From positions 40,143-78,727 of the forward strand of contig CAMYII010000084.1 in assembly GCA_947258385.1 (NCBI GenBank): DNA of 38,585 nt. The letters run 5' to 3'. The notes beneath the pieces were generated by a model. That model was not told where the DNA came from and did no database searches. It saw only the letters and a list, made by a program, of their open reading frames with translations. Source of the stretch: Acidiferrobacterales bacterium (GTDB taxonomy: Bacteria; Pseudomonadota; Gammaproteobacteria; Acidiferrobacterales; SZUA-150). Both the position numbers and the translations under genes were made by a program. This document shows, piece by piece, positions 8,318 through 16,147 of the stretch; the stretch's first letter is position 1, and the number at the start of each line of letters is the position of its first letter.

Positions 8318-8464
8318 TTATTTCGCCGGAACAGCCTTGTAGTCGTTGTCGGTACGACTGCCGAGATCCCGACACGGCGGTTGCGGCCACGGGTAGTCGC
8401 TGACCTCCTTTACAATAAATGATTCCGCCGGCGGCTTTTGGACCAGGCGTCTGGCGTAGCCCCA
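8318..8464 (-). pseudogene. In-frame continuation of the FmdE-like gene beyond a TAA stop
   Basis: Directly after the TAA at 8465-8467 the same frame stays open for 48 codons to a second TAA at 8318-8320. It encodes WGYARRLVQKPPAESF then DYPWPQPPCRDLG and NDYKAVPAK. The composition (aromatic, Pro and charged residues) is protein-like, and it reads as a natural C-terminus of the upstream protein if the TAA were CAA (Gln), a single transition. No other gene uses these bases. Treated as a detached 3' part of the FmdE-like gene. Confidence 0.6.
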
Positions 8465-9049
8465 TTACAGGGTACCGAAGCGATCAATATCTTCGGAGGT
8501 GAACTTCCCGGACTGGATCTTTTTCATCTGCGCCTTGACCTCTGCCGGGTAGATCGCCGGGTTGCGGCGCACGCGTAACGTCTTGCCGGTGGAGACCTGC
8601 TGCACGATGAAATCCCCGCCCTTGAAGGACGTATCGATGTAGTGCGTGCCGAAACGGGTGCGGGCGCCGGTGAGATAGGCGGCGGTGTCGCCGCCACAGG
8701 CCGAGTTGCTGGAGACGACGCGCAGGTCGGTGCGATCGACCACACCGTCCGGGAACAACACCTCGAAGCCCACCTTCAGGGCGACCGAAGCCTCCACCAG
8801 TCCACCGCACAGGTGACCGTGGAACTTGATCAGATCTTTGAGCGTGATGGCTTTTGTTTTGTCGGCGTAGCGCCCGTACTTATGTAATGTGTCCCTGACC
8901 TGGAACACCGGTGCGTGCGGGGCGTCGATAACCCACTTCGGGGCATACCAGGTGGCCGTCGTTGCCGCTACGCTCGCGCCTCCCGGCGGCTGGGCAAGCG
9001 CGGGGTTGACCGACAGTATCAGCAGCGTGAGCAGCACAGACATTCTCAT
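8465..9049 (-). CDS. Exported FmdE-like protein, probably C-terminally truncated
   Basis: A 194-residue product. ATG 9049 is chosen because AGGAGG lies seven bases upstream; a second ATG is two codons on. Residues 1-19 are a signal peptide (Leu-rich, ending ALA), so the protein is exported. The mature part has KFHGHLCGGLVEASVAL (H77, H79, C81), the metal-binding motif of the FmdE domain (subunit E region of formylmethanofuran dehydrogenase), and later SSNSACGGDTAAYLTG. Cytoplasmic FmdE relatives bind zinc; exported single-domain forms are of unknown function. The gene stops at TAA 8465-8467, but the same frame continues with a plausible C-terminus (separate entry). It is upstream-adjacent to a small exported protein on the same strand. 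Confidence 0.8.
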   Translation of the reverse strand: MRMSVLLTLLILSVNPALAQPPGGASVAATTATWYAPKWVIDAPHAPVFQVRDTLHKYGRYADKTKAITLKDLIKFHGHLCGGLVEASVALKVGFEVLFPDGVVDRTDLRVVSSNSACGGDTAAYLTGARTRFGTHYIDTSFKGGDFIVQQVSTGKTLRVRRNPAIYPAEVKAQMKKIQSGKFTSEDIDRFGTL

Positions 9050-9169
9050 CGACCCACCTCCTTGTCCAGGGTGCCGGGCCGTGCACAGGCCCTCGGCTAA
9101 GGGCCCGCGCACGGTGGCATTCCCACTAGATTACAACCTATAAAATGTGGCTCACTATCGCGGCCTTGT

Positions 9170-9508
9170 CTAATAGCGCCCGCGTCCCTGTCCCGCACCG
9201 GAGCCAGCGCCAGTCCCGTCGCGCGGGCCCATGCCCAAACCCTTGCCCTGGGGCCACGGCTCGTCGGGCAAGGTCTTGCCCTGCTCCTTGGCGCGTGCCT
9301 GCATGCGCTGGTGGTGTTCCCGGCGATAGGCCTCGCGCTCTTCTTCCGTGTTGAAGCCTTGCATTTTGGCGCGGTGTTCGGTGCGCTCCTGGTCGGTCAT
9401 GAGCTGCCAGCCATAGACGGTCTTGCTTTCCCCGGTGGCGAGCGATATGCCTGGGGTCGCGGCGAGCAGCAGTAAGGCCGTGATTCCGGTAACGAGATAG
9501 CGTTGCAT
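9170..9508 (-). CDS. Small exported charged protein, unrecognised
   Basis: A 112-residue protein starting at ATG 9508 behind AAGGAGGG. Residues 1-25 form a signal peptide (MQRYLVTGITALLLLAATPG then ISLATG). The mature part is a highly charged helical stretch, YGWQLMTDQERTEHRAKM and EEREAYRREHHQRMQARAKE, followed by a Gly-rich tail ending GQGRGRY. The LMT-x-QER-x-E-x-R pattern recurs in small periplasmic proteins of proteobacteria that I cannot name. Charged helical periplasmic proteins of this size include CpxP/Spy-like chaperones, but the LTxxQ repeats of that family are not clear here. It is divergent from arsR. Confidence 0.75.
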   Translation of the reverse strand: MQRYLVTGITALLLLAATPGISLATGESKTVYGWQLMTDQERTEHRAKMQGFNTEEEREAYRREHHQRMQARAKEQGKTLPDEPWPQGKGLGMGPRDGTGAGSGAGQGRGRY

Positions 9509-9704
9509 GATTCCCTCCTTAAGGGGCGGGGGGACGGGTACACCGACAACGTCGGACTCACCCGGGCGTCGCCCAGCATTGACTAAGGTAAAACTCGACG
9601 AAACGATGTCGGCATTGGATCTTCCGGCGGCATCCGCCCTGTGGACAGGAGGGCCGACGGGAGTCGACGCAAGCCAGCGCATCGGGTCAGGATTATATAT
9701 CTGT

Positions 9705-9733
9705 TTGACAATATATATCAAGTACCATATATT
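9705..9733 (+). promoter_or_regulatory. Sigma-70-like arsR promoter (-35 TTGACA, -10 TATATT)
   Basis: A perfect -35 TTGACA (9705-9710) is followed after exactly 17 bp by TATATT (9728-9733). The arsR ATG is at 9741, seven bases after the -10, so transcription should start at or within a base or two of the A of the ATG. This predicts a leaderless arsR message; there is no room for a ribosome binding site. Confidence 0.75.
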
Positions 9734-9744
9734 TTCGAATATGG
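9725..9744. promoter_or_regulatory. Candidate ArsR operator, inverted repeat over -10 and start codon
   Basis: CCATAT (9725-9730) and ATATGG (9739-9744) form a perfect six-base inverted repeat with an eight-base spacer. It spans the -10 box and the arsR start codon. An overlapping ATATAT-N8-ATATAT arrangement lies just upstream across the promoter spacer. Position and symmetry fit autorepression by ArsR. The sequence is not the classical E. coli ars box. Confidence 0.5.
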
Positions 9745-10094
9745 ATATAGATCCCGAAATCTTGTTCCGCGCCCTGGGCGATACCACCCGGCAGCGCTGC
9801 CTGGTGTTGCTGCAGCAGGAAGGGGAGCTGTGCGTGTGCGAGCTGACCCATGCGCTGGACGCGGCGCAGCCGAAGATTTCGCGCCACCTGGCGCATCTGC
9901 GCGAGGCGGGTCTGGTCAGCGACCGGCGCGAGGGCCTGTGGATCCACTACCGTTTGAATCCCGCCCTGCCGGAGTGGGTCCGGACCGTGCTGCGTGCCAC
10001 GGCGGAGGGCGTGGCCGGGCACCCGCCCTTCGCCTCCGACAAGGCCGCGCTGTCCCGGATGCCCGACCGTCCCTTCAGCCGCGACTGGGCCTGA
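9741..10094 (+). CDS. arsR: ArsR/SmtB family metalloid-responsive repressor
   Basis: A 117-residue winged-helix repressor. LFRALGDTTRQRCLVLLQQE is the N-terminal helix pair, followed by GELCVCELTHALDAAQPKIS and RHLAHLREAGLVSDRREGLW, the recognition helix and wing. The ELCVCEL motif (C31, C33) is the As(III)/Sb(III) binding site of classical ArsR; a third Cys, C20, could complete a three-coordinate site. The ATG at 9741 lies at the predicted transcription start (leaderless). It is followed after 30 bp by arsC, in the order arsR-arsC-acr3. Derepression by arsenite is inferred from the family. Confidence 0.95.
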   Translation: MDIDPEILFRALGDTTRQRCLVLLQQEGELCVCELTHALDAAQPKISRHLAHLREAGLVSDRREGLWIHYRLNPALPEWVRTVLRATAEGVAGHPPFASDKAALSRMPDRPFSRDWA

Positions 10095-10124
10095 CAGCGC
10101 GATAAAAACCGAGGAGGAAAGCCA

Positions 10125-10568
10125 TTGACTGAGCCCGTTCAGCGCGTGTTGTTTCTGTGCACCGGCAACTCCTGCCGCTCGCAAATGGCCGAGGGCTGGG
10201 CCCGGCATTTTGGCGGGCCCGCGGTGCAAGCACGCTCGGCCGGCATCGAGGCCCACGGCAAGAACCCGCGCGCGATCGCCGTCATGCGCGAGGCCGGGGT
10301 CGATATCTCGGGCCAGGAATCGACGCGGCTGCAGCCGGAGATGCTGGAGTGGGCCGATCTTGTCATTACGGTCTGCGGCCATGCCGACGAGCACTGTCCG
10401 GTGCTGCCCGCCGGCACCCGCAAGGAACACTGGCCAATCGACGACCCGGCCAAGGCGAGCGGTTCAGAGGAACAGGTCATGACGGTCTTCCGTGCCTGCC
10501 GCGATGAGGTCCGCGACCGGATACAGCAATTAATCGGCCGTCTCACCCATGCGCCGGCCGTGGATTAG
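10125..10568 (+). CDS. arsC: Arsenate reductase, thioredoxin-coupled type
   Basis: A 147-residue low-molecular-weight-phosphatase-fold arsenate reductase. The P-loop CTGNSCRS gives CX5R (C12, R18), and the redox pair C84/C91 in VCGHADEHCP has the seven-residue spacing of the Staphylococcus-type, thioredoxin-coupled enzymes. The DP loop is DDPAKASG. It reduces arsenate to arsenite for export by Acr3. The start is TTG at 10125 behind a strong GAGGAGG (10111-10117). It is the second gene of the ars operon. Confidence 0.95.
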   Translation: MTEPVQRVLFLCTGNSCRSQMAEGWARHFGGPAVQARSAGIEAHGKNPRAIAVMREAGVDISGQESTRLQPEMLEWADLVITVCGHADEHCPVLPAGTRKEHWPIDDPAKASGSEEQVMTVFRACRDEVRDRIQQLIGRLTHAPAVD

Positions 10569-10607
10569 TAGAATACGGTTATTAACAGATTTCGAGCGAA
10601 AAATACG

Positions 10608-11702
10608 ATGAGCACACAATGTGAAACGACGGCGAAGCGCGCCGCGGGCAATCCCATGGGCTTTATCGAACGTTACCTGACGCTATGGGTGGCGCTGTGC
10701 ATTATCGCCGGCATCGTTCTGGGCCATTTCTTTCCCGCACCGTTCCGTCTGGTCGGGCGCCTGGAGCTGGCGCGGGTCAACCTTCCGGTGGCGGGACTCA
10801 TCTGGCTGATGATCATCCCCATGCTGCTGAAGATCGATTTCGCGGCCCTGCATCACGTAAAAGAGCACTGGAAGGGCGTGGGCGTCACGCTGTTCGTGAA
10901 CTGGGCGGTGAAACCGTTTTCCATGGCGCTGCTCGCCTGGATTTGTATTCGCGTTGTGTTCGCGCCCTACCTGCCGGCGGAACAGGCCGATGCCTATGTC
11001 GCCGGCCTGATCCTGCTGGCCGCCGCCCCGTGCACGGCCATGGTGTTCGTATGGAGCCACCTGAGCGACGGCGAACCGCACTTTACCCTGACGCAGGTGG
11101 CGCTCAACGACACGATCATGATATTCGCGTTCGCGCCCATCGTCGGCCTGTTGCTGGGCCTGTCCGCGATCCATGTGCCATGGGGCACCCTGGTGTTGTC
11201 AGTGGTGCTTTACATCCTTATCCCGGTGGCCATCGGACAAGGGTGGCGGCGTGTGTTGCTGCGACGCGGGGGAGAACAGGCCTTACAGGCTATGTTCGAC
11301 CGGCTGCACCCGCTGTCACTGACGGCGCTGCTGGCGACACTGGTGCTGCTGTTCGGGTTCCAGGGCGAGCAGATCCTGGCCCAACCGTTTGTCATCGCCA
11401 TGCTGGCGGTGCCGATTCTGATCCAGGTCTATTTCAACTCCGGCCTGGCGTACTTGCTCAACCGCCAATTCGGCGTCGCCCACAATGTCGCCGCGCCGTC
11501 GGCGCTGATCGGCGCCAGCAATTTCTTCGAGCTGGCGGTGGCGACCGCCATCAGCCTGTTTGGCTTCTCCTCGGGCGCGGCGCTGGCGACCGTGGTCGGT
11601 GTCCTGGTGGAGGTCCCGGTCATGCTGTCGGTGGTGAAAATCGTCAACGGCACCAGGGGCTGGTACGCTCGGGGTCTGCCGGCGGCGGGTTCCTTGCGCT
11701 AA
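10608..11702 (+). CDS. acr3: Arsenite efflux transporter, ACR3 family
   Basis: A 364-residue polytopic inner-membrane protein with about ten hydrophobic segments, the ACR3 topology. Conserved blocks are LIWLMIIPMLLKIDF, NWAVKPFSMALLAW, the LAAAPCTAMVFVWSHLSDGE segment holding the conserved TM4 Cys, ALNDTIMIFAFAPIV and SALIGASNFFELAVATAI. Acr3 exports arsenite using the membrane potential without needing ArsA. It begins 39 bp after arsC on the same strand; the short N-terminal extension (MSTQCETTAKRAAGNP) precedes the first membrane segment. The ars operon appears to end here, because the next gene has its own promoter. Confidence 0.96.
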   Translation: MSTQCETTAKRAAGNPMGFIERYLTLWVALCIIAGIVLGHFFPAPFRLVGRLELARVNLPVAGLIWLMIIPMLLKIDFAALHHVKEHWKGVGVTLFVNWAVKPFSMALLAWICIRVVFAPYLPAEQADAYVAGLILLAAAPCTAMVFVWSHLSDGEPHFTLTQVALNDTIMIFAFAPIVGLLLGLSAIHVPWGTLVLSVVLYILIPVAIGQGWRRVLLRRGGEQALQAMFDRLHPLSLTALLATLVLLFGFQGEQILAQPFVIAMLAVPILIQVYFNSGLAYLLNRQFGVAHNVAAPSALIGASNFFELAVATAISLFGFSSGAALATVVGVLVEVPVMLSVVKIVNGTRGWYARGLPAAGSLR

Positions 11703-11750
11703 CTTGCCGCGGTGTTGAGCGCCGCCCCCCTGTCAGGTCTCCAAACAAAC

Positions 11751-11779
11751 TGAACACCAGTACGTGTTTGCGTTATAAT
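11751..11779 (+). promoter_or_regulatory. Promoter of the methyltransferase gene
   Basis: TGAACA (11751-11756) and a perfect TATAAT (11774-11779) are separated by 17 bp, 71 bp upstream of the methyltransferase ATG. This suggests independent transcription from the ars genes. Confidence 0.6.
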
Positions 11780-11850
11780 TCGCGCAGGCGTTGGACGGCC
11801 GCGCCAGCCATACCGGTCCCGCCCGCACCCGACCCACATACGGTACGCCC

Positions 11851-12468
11851 ATGAACCGAAAAGCACACTGGGAACGCATCTATAAGGATAAGCTGCCCAC
11901 CGAGGTGAGCTGGTACCAGACCGAACCTGAGCTCTCACTGGCGCTCATTGGCAGGACCGGTGTGGGTCCGACAGCGCCGGTCATCGATGTCGGCGGCGGG
12001 GCCTCGGTGCTCGTCGACCGGCTGCTCGCGGCCGGGTTTGCGAACCTGGCGGTGCTCGACATCTCCGGTTCCGCCATCGAGCACGCCAGGACGCGGCTGG
12101 GCCAACTGGCGGACCGTGTCGAGTGGTATGAGGCAGACGTCACCGCATTCGCACCGCCGCACCCATTTCAGCTCTGGCACGACCGCGCCGTGTTTCACTT
12201 TCTCACCGACAAGGAAGACCGCAAACGCTATGTCGGGACTTTAAAGGAGGCACTGGTGCCCGATGGCCATGTGATTATCGCGGCGTTCGCCATCGGCGGG
12301 CCGAGGAAATGCAGCGGCCTGGAAATCGTCCAGTACGACGCGGCGCGGCTATGCGAGGAACTGGGCGGTGAGTTCGAATTGCTAGAGGCCCACGATGAGA
12401 TGCACATCACACCGGGTCACGCGGAACAGAAATTCAGCTTCTTTCGATTGATGAGAAAAGGTCGTTAA
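11851..12468 (+). CDS. Class I SAM-dependent methyltransferase
   Basis: A 205-residue protein with the Rossmann SAM fold: motif I APVIDVGGGASVLVDRLL, motif II VLDISGSAIEHARTRL, EWYEADVTAF, then the WHDRAVFHFLTD motif and GHVIIAAFAIGGP. The N-terminus MNRKAHWERIYKDK and SWYQTEPELSL are typical of a widespread small-molecule methyltransferase group whose substrate is not established. It lacks the conserved Cys set of arsenite methyltransferase ArsM, so its position after acr3 does not make it an arsenic gene. The start at 11851 agrees with the conserved N-terminus; no strong ribosome binding site is seen. Confidence 0.87.
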   Translation: MNRKAHWERIYKDKLPTEVSWYQTEPELSLALIGRTGVGPTAPVIDVGGGASVLVDRLLAAGFANLAVLDISGSAIEHARTRLGQLADRVEWYEADVTAFAPPHPFQLWHDRAVFHFLTDKEDRKRYVGTLKEALVPDGHVIIAAFAIGGPRKCSGLEIVQYDAARLCEELGGEFELLEAHDEMHITPGHAEQKFSFFRLMRKGR

Positions 12469-12889
12469 CGCGGCTGAGCGTTGCTCTGCGTTCCAGGCTC
12501 TCAAAGATCACAAAATTATAATATGAGACTGCGCTAACGCTTCCTCGCCGGTTCGCGGCGCAGGTATTAATTTAGATGCCTCGCAGTTGTAATAGAACGC
12601 AAAAGAGCTAAAATTATTAATGCGTGTGTTGCCCTGTAAGCGTCTTAGAACCTAACCTGTTTGACCAGGGGCCGGATTGCAGATGCTGTTGTGAATGTCC
12701 GCCAGGCGGAAATCCTGATGCGTCTCTGAGGCCACCACCTGATTCGAGGGTTCAAGATAACAGGGCAGCACAGACTAAACCGCGCGGCTCGCCGCCCTTC
12801 CCTGGGCAGCGGTATTGTCGAACGCCATTGGCTTCATACAGCCTCTTACCGCCTTCCTGGCAAACAAATCACCCGCGCCAATCGATACG
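12469..12889. other. Gene-poor intergenic region
   Basis: About 420 bp between the methyltransferase and the AEC transporter. The first 150 bp are A+T-rich relative to the surroundings (for example near 12510-12530 and 12600-12620). An 89-codon plus-strand ORF here is Pro/Cys-rich without any family resemblance, and I do not call it. No terminator with a U-tract was found. Confidence 0.5.
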
Positions 12890-13828
12890 CTAGCTGATCA
12901 TCCCCGATCTCATGGCCATATGCAGGAACGACGCGCTGACTACCGCGAGCGCTGTCGTCGCAGTGAAGGCCGCGGCATAGGCGCTGGAATCAAGACCGTA
13001 GCGGTCGCAGATGACAAAACCCAGGATCGCCGATGGCATGGCGGCCTGCAACATCAGTGATCTCAGCGTCTGTGGACCGGCAAGACCAATCACATTGGCC
13101 AGCGCCCATACCAGGAACGGCAGCAACAACAGCTGGATACCGGCCACGATTACCAGCACCGGTGCGAGCTGGCTCCATTGTGGCTGCCACTTTAGTGACA
13201 ACCCTACGGCAATCAACAATAGCGGGGCGATCCCGATACCGCTGACCAATAGGCTGAGCCAGCTGTTCAGCCACGGGGGTATGCGCGCGTTCATTCCGTT
13301 CAGGAGGAGGCCGATGACCGCCGCCCAGACCATGGGCTCCTTTAACAAGTCAAGCCAGGGCGCCTCCCGTCCACCTCTGCCGCCGGCGCTGCTGGCCACC
13401 ATGACACCGGCGGTGAAGATCAACGGAAAGACCGCGAACATCTCGAATTGCATGGCGGCGCGCGAGGTCCAAGTGGCGACAAAGGTCTGCGTCACCGGCA
13501 TCCCGATAAACACGACATTGCTGAACGCCGCGGCCAGAATCATGGCGCCCTTTGCGCCCGGCGACAACGGTTTGTGGCGCAGCAGAAACCAGGCGGCGGC
13601 CAAGGCCAATCCGGTGCTGCCTGCGACCACCACGGCGACACGCAGGGTGTTGGCATTCAGTGGCATCTTCCAGAACACCATCAGGGCCAGCGCTGGAAGA
13701 AACACAGAGTAGAGCAGCGCCATCAAAGGCCGCTGTAATGCCCCGGCACTGAGCTGCCAGGGTTTGACCACCCGCCAGAGCAGGCCGATGCCGACAAAGG
13801 CGGCGAGTTTTGTTAACGCGTATAGCAT
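12890..13828 (-). CDS. AEC family (auxin efflux carrier-type) transporter
   Basis: A 312-residue inner-membrane protein with about ten hydrophobic helices. Family signatures are VFLPALALMVFWKMP near residue 45, AAAFSNVVFIGMPVTQTF, KEPMVWAAVIGLLLNGM, and the C-terminal LMLQAAMPSAILGFVICDRYGLD. AEC carriers export or import small organic acids and related anions; the substrate cannot be read from sequence. The start ATG 13828 has AAGGTGA seven bases upstream. It is transcribed away from the methyltransferase and is separated by 400 bp from the next minus-strand gene. Confidence 0.92.
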   Translation of the reverse strand: MLYALTKLAAFVGIGLLWRVVKPWQLSAGALQRPLMALLYSVFLPALALMVFWKMPLNANTLRVAVVVAGSTGLALAAAWFLLRHKPLSPGAKGAMILAAAFSNVVFIGMPVTQTFVATWTSRAAMQFEMFAVFPLIFTAGVMVASSAGGRGGREAPWLDLLKEPMVWAAVIGLLLNGMNARIPPWLNSWLSLLVSGIGIAPLLLIAVGLSLKWQPQWSQLAPVLVIVAGIQLLLLPFLVWALANVIGLAGPQTLRSLMLQAAMPSAILGFVICDRYGLDSSAYAAAFTATTALAVVSASFLHMAMRSGMIS

Positions 13829-14227
13829 CGTTAGTCACCTTTTTGGTTCGGTTGTTGTTTCAGGGATACCCCTATAGGGAATAACGGACGCTTGCCAATG
13901 CGTCATTGAATAGCATAGGCGGCGCGGCCGCCCGCCACAAGTACACCGATCGGGCCAAATTGACTGTTTGGTTATCGGTACCCGCTCAGGCAACTGTGAT
14001 TATCATCCATCATGAGATGGGCGAACAGCCAGGTGGTCGTCATTCAAGGGGCATATGGCGCCGATGTGACGGACACCGGTATTACCCGGCGCCTCGCCGA
14101 CTTTGGAGTGTAGTGAGTCTTTGTCGAGCCGAAGGACAGTATCATCAGCCGACAGCACAGCCCCAGGCGTCTCGACGAGTTTCGAGACACGCAACTGCCC
14201 GCACCCGAACCGGCGGAGCTTGTCCGC
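13829..14227. other. Intergenic region, no gene called
   Basis: About 400 bp between the AEC transporter start and the stop of the ATT-started exported protein. The exported protein's frame is open again after its TGA (down to 14003), but codon third positions look random and no family is recognisable, so it is not called. No repeat or promoter of note. Confidence 0.4.
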
Positions 14228-14722
14228 TCAGGAAGTCGCCGCTTTCGCGAGGCTATGTCGAGCAGAACGGCCCTTGGTGTCAGTGACTTCAAGCGAGAAT
14301 TTCTTTATCGACTTGATTTCGTCGTTGTCCAGGGTGTCCAGGCTGATGGTGAAGAAGCCTTTCTTGTCCGTTTTCGCGAGCTCCATCATGATGCCATCGG
14401 GGTCCAGCAGCTTGACCGTAGCGCCCGCTACGCTGTTCCCGCTGGCCCGGTTGACGATCCGTCCCTCGATCTGGCGGGGCAGGACCTTCAGGCCGACGAA
14501 GCGAAAGGGATCATCCGCCGCAACCGTTGTCGAGGCTGTCGTCTGATAAAAAACCGGGTACCCGACTTCGGTCTGCTCTTCCGATGCAGCGACTTGGTGA
14601 AACGCGCCCGGACCAACAAGCCCGGCCAAGCGGGTCTCAGCGCCCTGTACGTTTCTGCTCTCCCGGGCGGAGAGCGGCATTGAAATCGCCAAGCACAAAG
14701 TTGCTAATATCAGAGTTTTAAT
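14228..14722 (-). CDS. Exported protein with Ig-like/carboxypeptidase-regulatory-like domain, ATT start
   Basis: The frame from ATT 14720-14722 gives 164 residues. The first 19 codons, read as KTLILATLCLAISMPLSA after the initiator, form a textbook signal peptide, and AAGGAG lies seven bases before the ATT. No ATG or GTG exists between the upstream in-frame TGA (14735-14737) and the mature part; TTG 14698 would cut the signal peptide in half. The mature domain (QIEGRIVNRASGNSVAGATV, KTDKKGFFTISLDTLD, FSLEVTDTKG) resembles a carboxypeptidase regulatory-like or SpaA-like beta-sandwich, seen in secreted carbohydrate- or surface-binding proteins. Function unknown. Confidence 0.7.
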   Translation of the reverse strand: MKTLILATLCLAISMPLSARESRNVQGAETRLAGLVGPGAFHQVAASEEQTEVGYPVFYQTTASTTVAADDPFRFVGLKVLPRQIEGRIVNRASGNSVAGATVKLLDPDGIMMELAKTDKKGFFTISLDTLDNDEIKSIKKFSLEVTDTKGRSARHSLAKAATS

Positions 14723-15206
14723 GGGGTTTCTCCTTCATTCCCGTGAAATGCAAATCTACAAGCGATACTTTGATTTATTTGTGGTTCCGCCAGCTACCGC
14801 CTTCTGACCAGCGTTACTAAAAGTGTATTGGTTTCAAGGTCAGAGTTCCAGTTGTAAGTTTGGCAAAAACCGGAAAGACGAAAACGTCCACAACCACCGT
14901 GCGCGTGCGCCAGGGCAAAACGATCGGTCACCGAACTATTCACCGCGATTTCATCCCCCGCGTCCTGGGCCGAGGACGCCGCCGCCCATGCACTGTGTCG
15001 GGATTGCCCGCTAAAGTACACGGAAAGAAGGGAAAAGGGCGCCCTCCCGGCGTCCCATCACCGTCGCTCGCCGTGCCCGAGCAGACTCAATCGCGAGACG
15101 ACGTGAACAGGTAAGATCGGGCACAAATACCTGCGTCATTGGTGCCACAAAATGAACACCAAGCCTGTACCCTGAGCTTGCGGATAAGTTGCCGTGGACA
15201 ATTGAT
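14723..15206. other. Intergenic region, nothing recognised
   Basis: About 480 bp between the response regulator stop and the exported protein start. Short ORFs on both strands are basic and low in complexity, without ribosome binding sites or family resemblance. No repeat, RNA gene or clear terminator was seen. Confidence 0.4.
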
Positions 15207-15920
15207 TTATGCGGCGTCGCCGAGCCTGTCCCTTGCCGCCGACACGCGTTGCTGGAATGCCGCGATTTCCTTGTCCATACCCAGACCGAATTTGCTGTTG
15301 CAATACTTCAGCAAAGGCATGAAACGAAGGACAAGGACCAGGGCATGTGGCGAGACGGTCGAGGTTTTCAGGCCACTGAGGATTTTCATCCCGCGATCAA
15401 TGTGCGCGACGGCATCTTTGAGACTCCCCGCGTCTGTGTTTGGCACGAGAGCCGGTACATCGGTTGACGGCGGCACCGGTGATCTTGGTGCCATCGATGC
15501 CTGGGAGACGGTCGCCTCCTGGTATTCGGCGACATGCGCACGGACGCAGCCGATGAGCTGTGCCTCATCGATAGGCTTGAGGATGAAGTCATTGGCGCCA
15601 CAGGCGTAGGCGCGCTCCTTGGTGATCTCGTCCTCGGCGCTCGTGATCACAACAACAGGGATATCGCGCAGCCCCGGATCCTCAACGGCGCGAATGCGGC
15701 AGATCAAGCCATAGCCGTCCAGTTGCGGCATCTGGATATCAGTGATTACCACATCGATATGGCTGTCGTGCGCGAGTGTCGACCAGCCAGCGGCGCCATC
15801 CGCCGCCTCGATGGTATCGAACTCTGAGCCGAGCAGCTTGGTGATCATTCGGCGTATCACACGCGAGTCATCGATGACCAGCACGCGCGGCCTGCCTGTC
15901 GTTGCACTGTTTTCTGCCAT
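15207..15920 (-). CDS. Response regulator with CheY-like receiver and unassigned C-terminal region
   Basis: A 237-residue protein. Residues 11-130 are a receiver domain: RVLVIDDSRVIRRMITKLL with acidic pair D17/D18, the phospho-acceptor D61 in VVITDIQMPQLDGY, T93/S94 in VVVITSAED, and K115 in NDFILKPID. A Pro/Ser-rich linker (about 135-160) leads to a helical C-terminal region (HIDRGMKILSGLKTS, LRFMPLLKYCNSKFGLGMDK) with no DNA-binding or GGDEF/EAL motif. Output is probably by protein interaction; the C-terminal part could be a degenerate helical phosphotransfer-like domain, which is speculation. No sensor kinase is adjacent. An AGGG lies eight bases before the ATG. Confidence 0.88.
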   Translation of the reverse strand: MAENSATTGRPRVLVIDDSRVIRRMITKLLGSEFDTIEAADGAAGWSTLAHDSHIDVVITDIQMPQLDGYGLICRIRAVEDPGLRDIPVVVITSAEDEITKERAYACGANDFILKPIDEAQLIGCVRAHVAEYQEATVSQASMAPRSPVPPSTDVPALVPNTDAGSLKDAVAHIDRGMKILSGLKTSTVSPHALVLVLRFMPLLKYCNSKFGLGMDKEIAAFQQRVSAARDRLGDAA

Positions 15921-16147
15921 TTAAATGCCCTGTTTGCCGCTTAACCGCTTGATTTAATACACATGCAAACATCGGGCCAATAAGACCGTTTCCGGCCACC
16001 TGCCTGGTCTGCCGTCAGTCGCTGTTTCGGTGCCCACCTCCAGCAGCCCCAAAGGCATTGAGACTATACGGCGAGTGCGGACGTGGCTGCAGCACGACCA
16101 GAAGCAAGGCTCGCGTACGCGGTGCGTCGAGACCGCAGGGTTAGGCC

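Noticed and set aside
11851-12468. Methyltransferase as arsenite methyltransferase ArsM
   Set aside because: The conserved Cys residues of ArsM are absent and the gene has its own promoter.
12624-12893. 89-codon plus-strand ORF in the gap before the AEC gene
   Set aside because: Pro/Cys-rich composition, no ribosome binding site, no resemblance to a family, and its 3' end overlaps the AEC stop.
14003-14227. In-frame open stretch after the TGA of the ATT-started protein
   Set aside because: It looked like another readthrough case, but codon third positions are random, no motif is recognisable, and the exported domain looks complete at the TGA.
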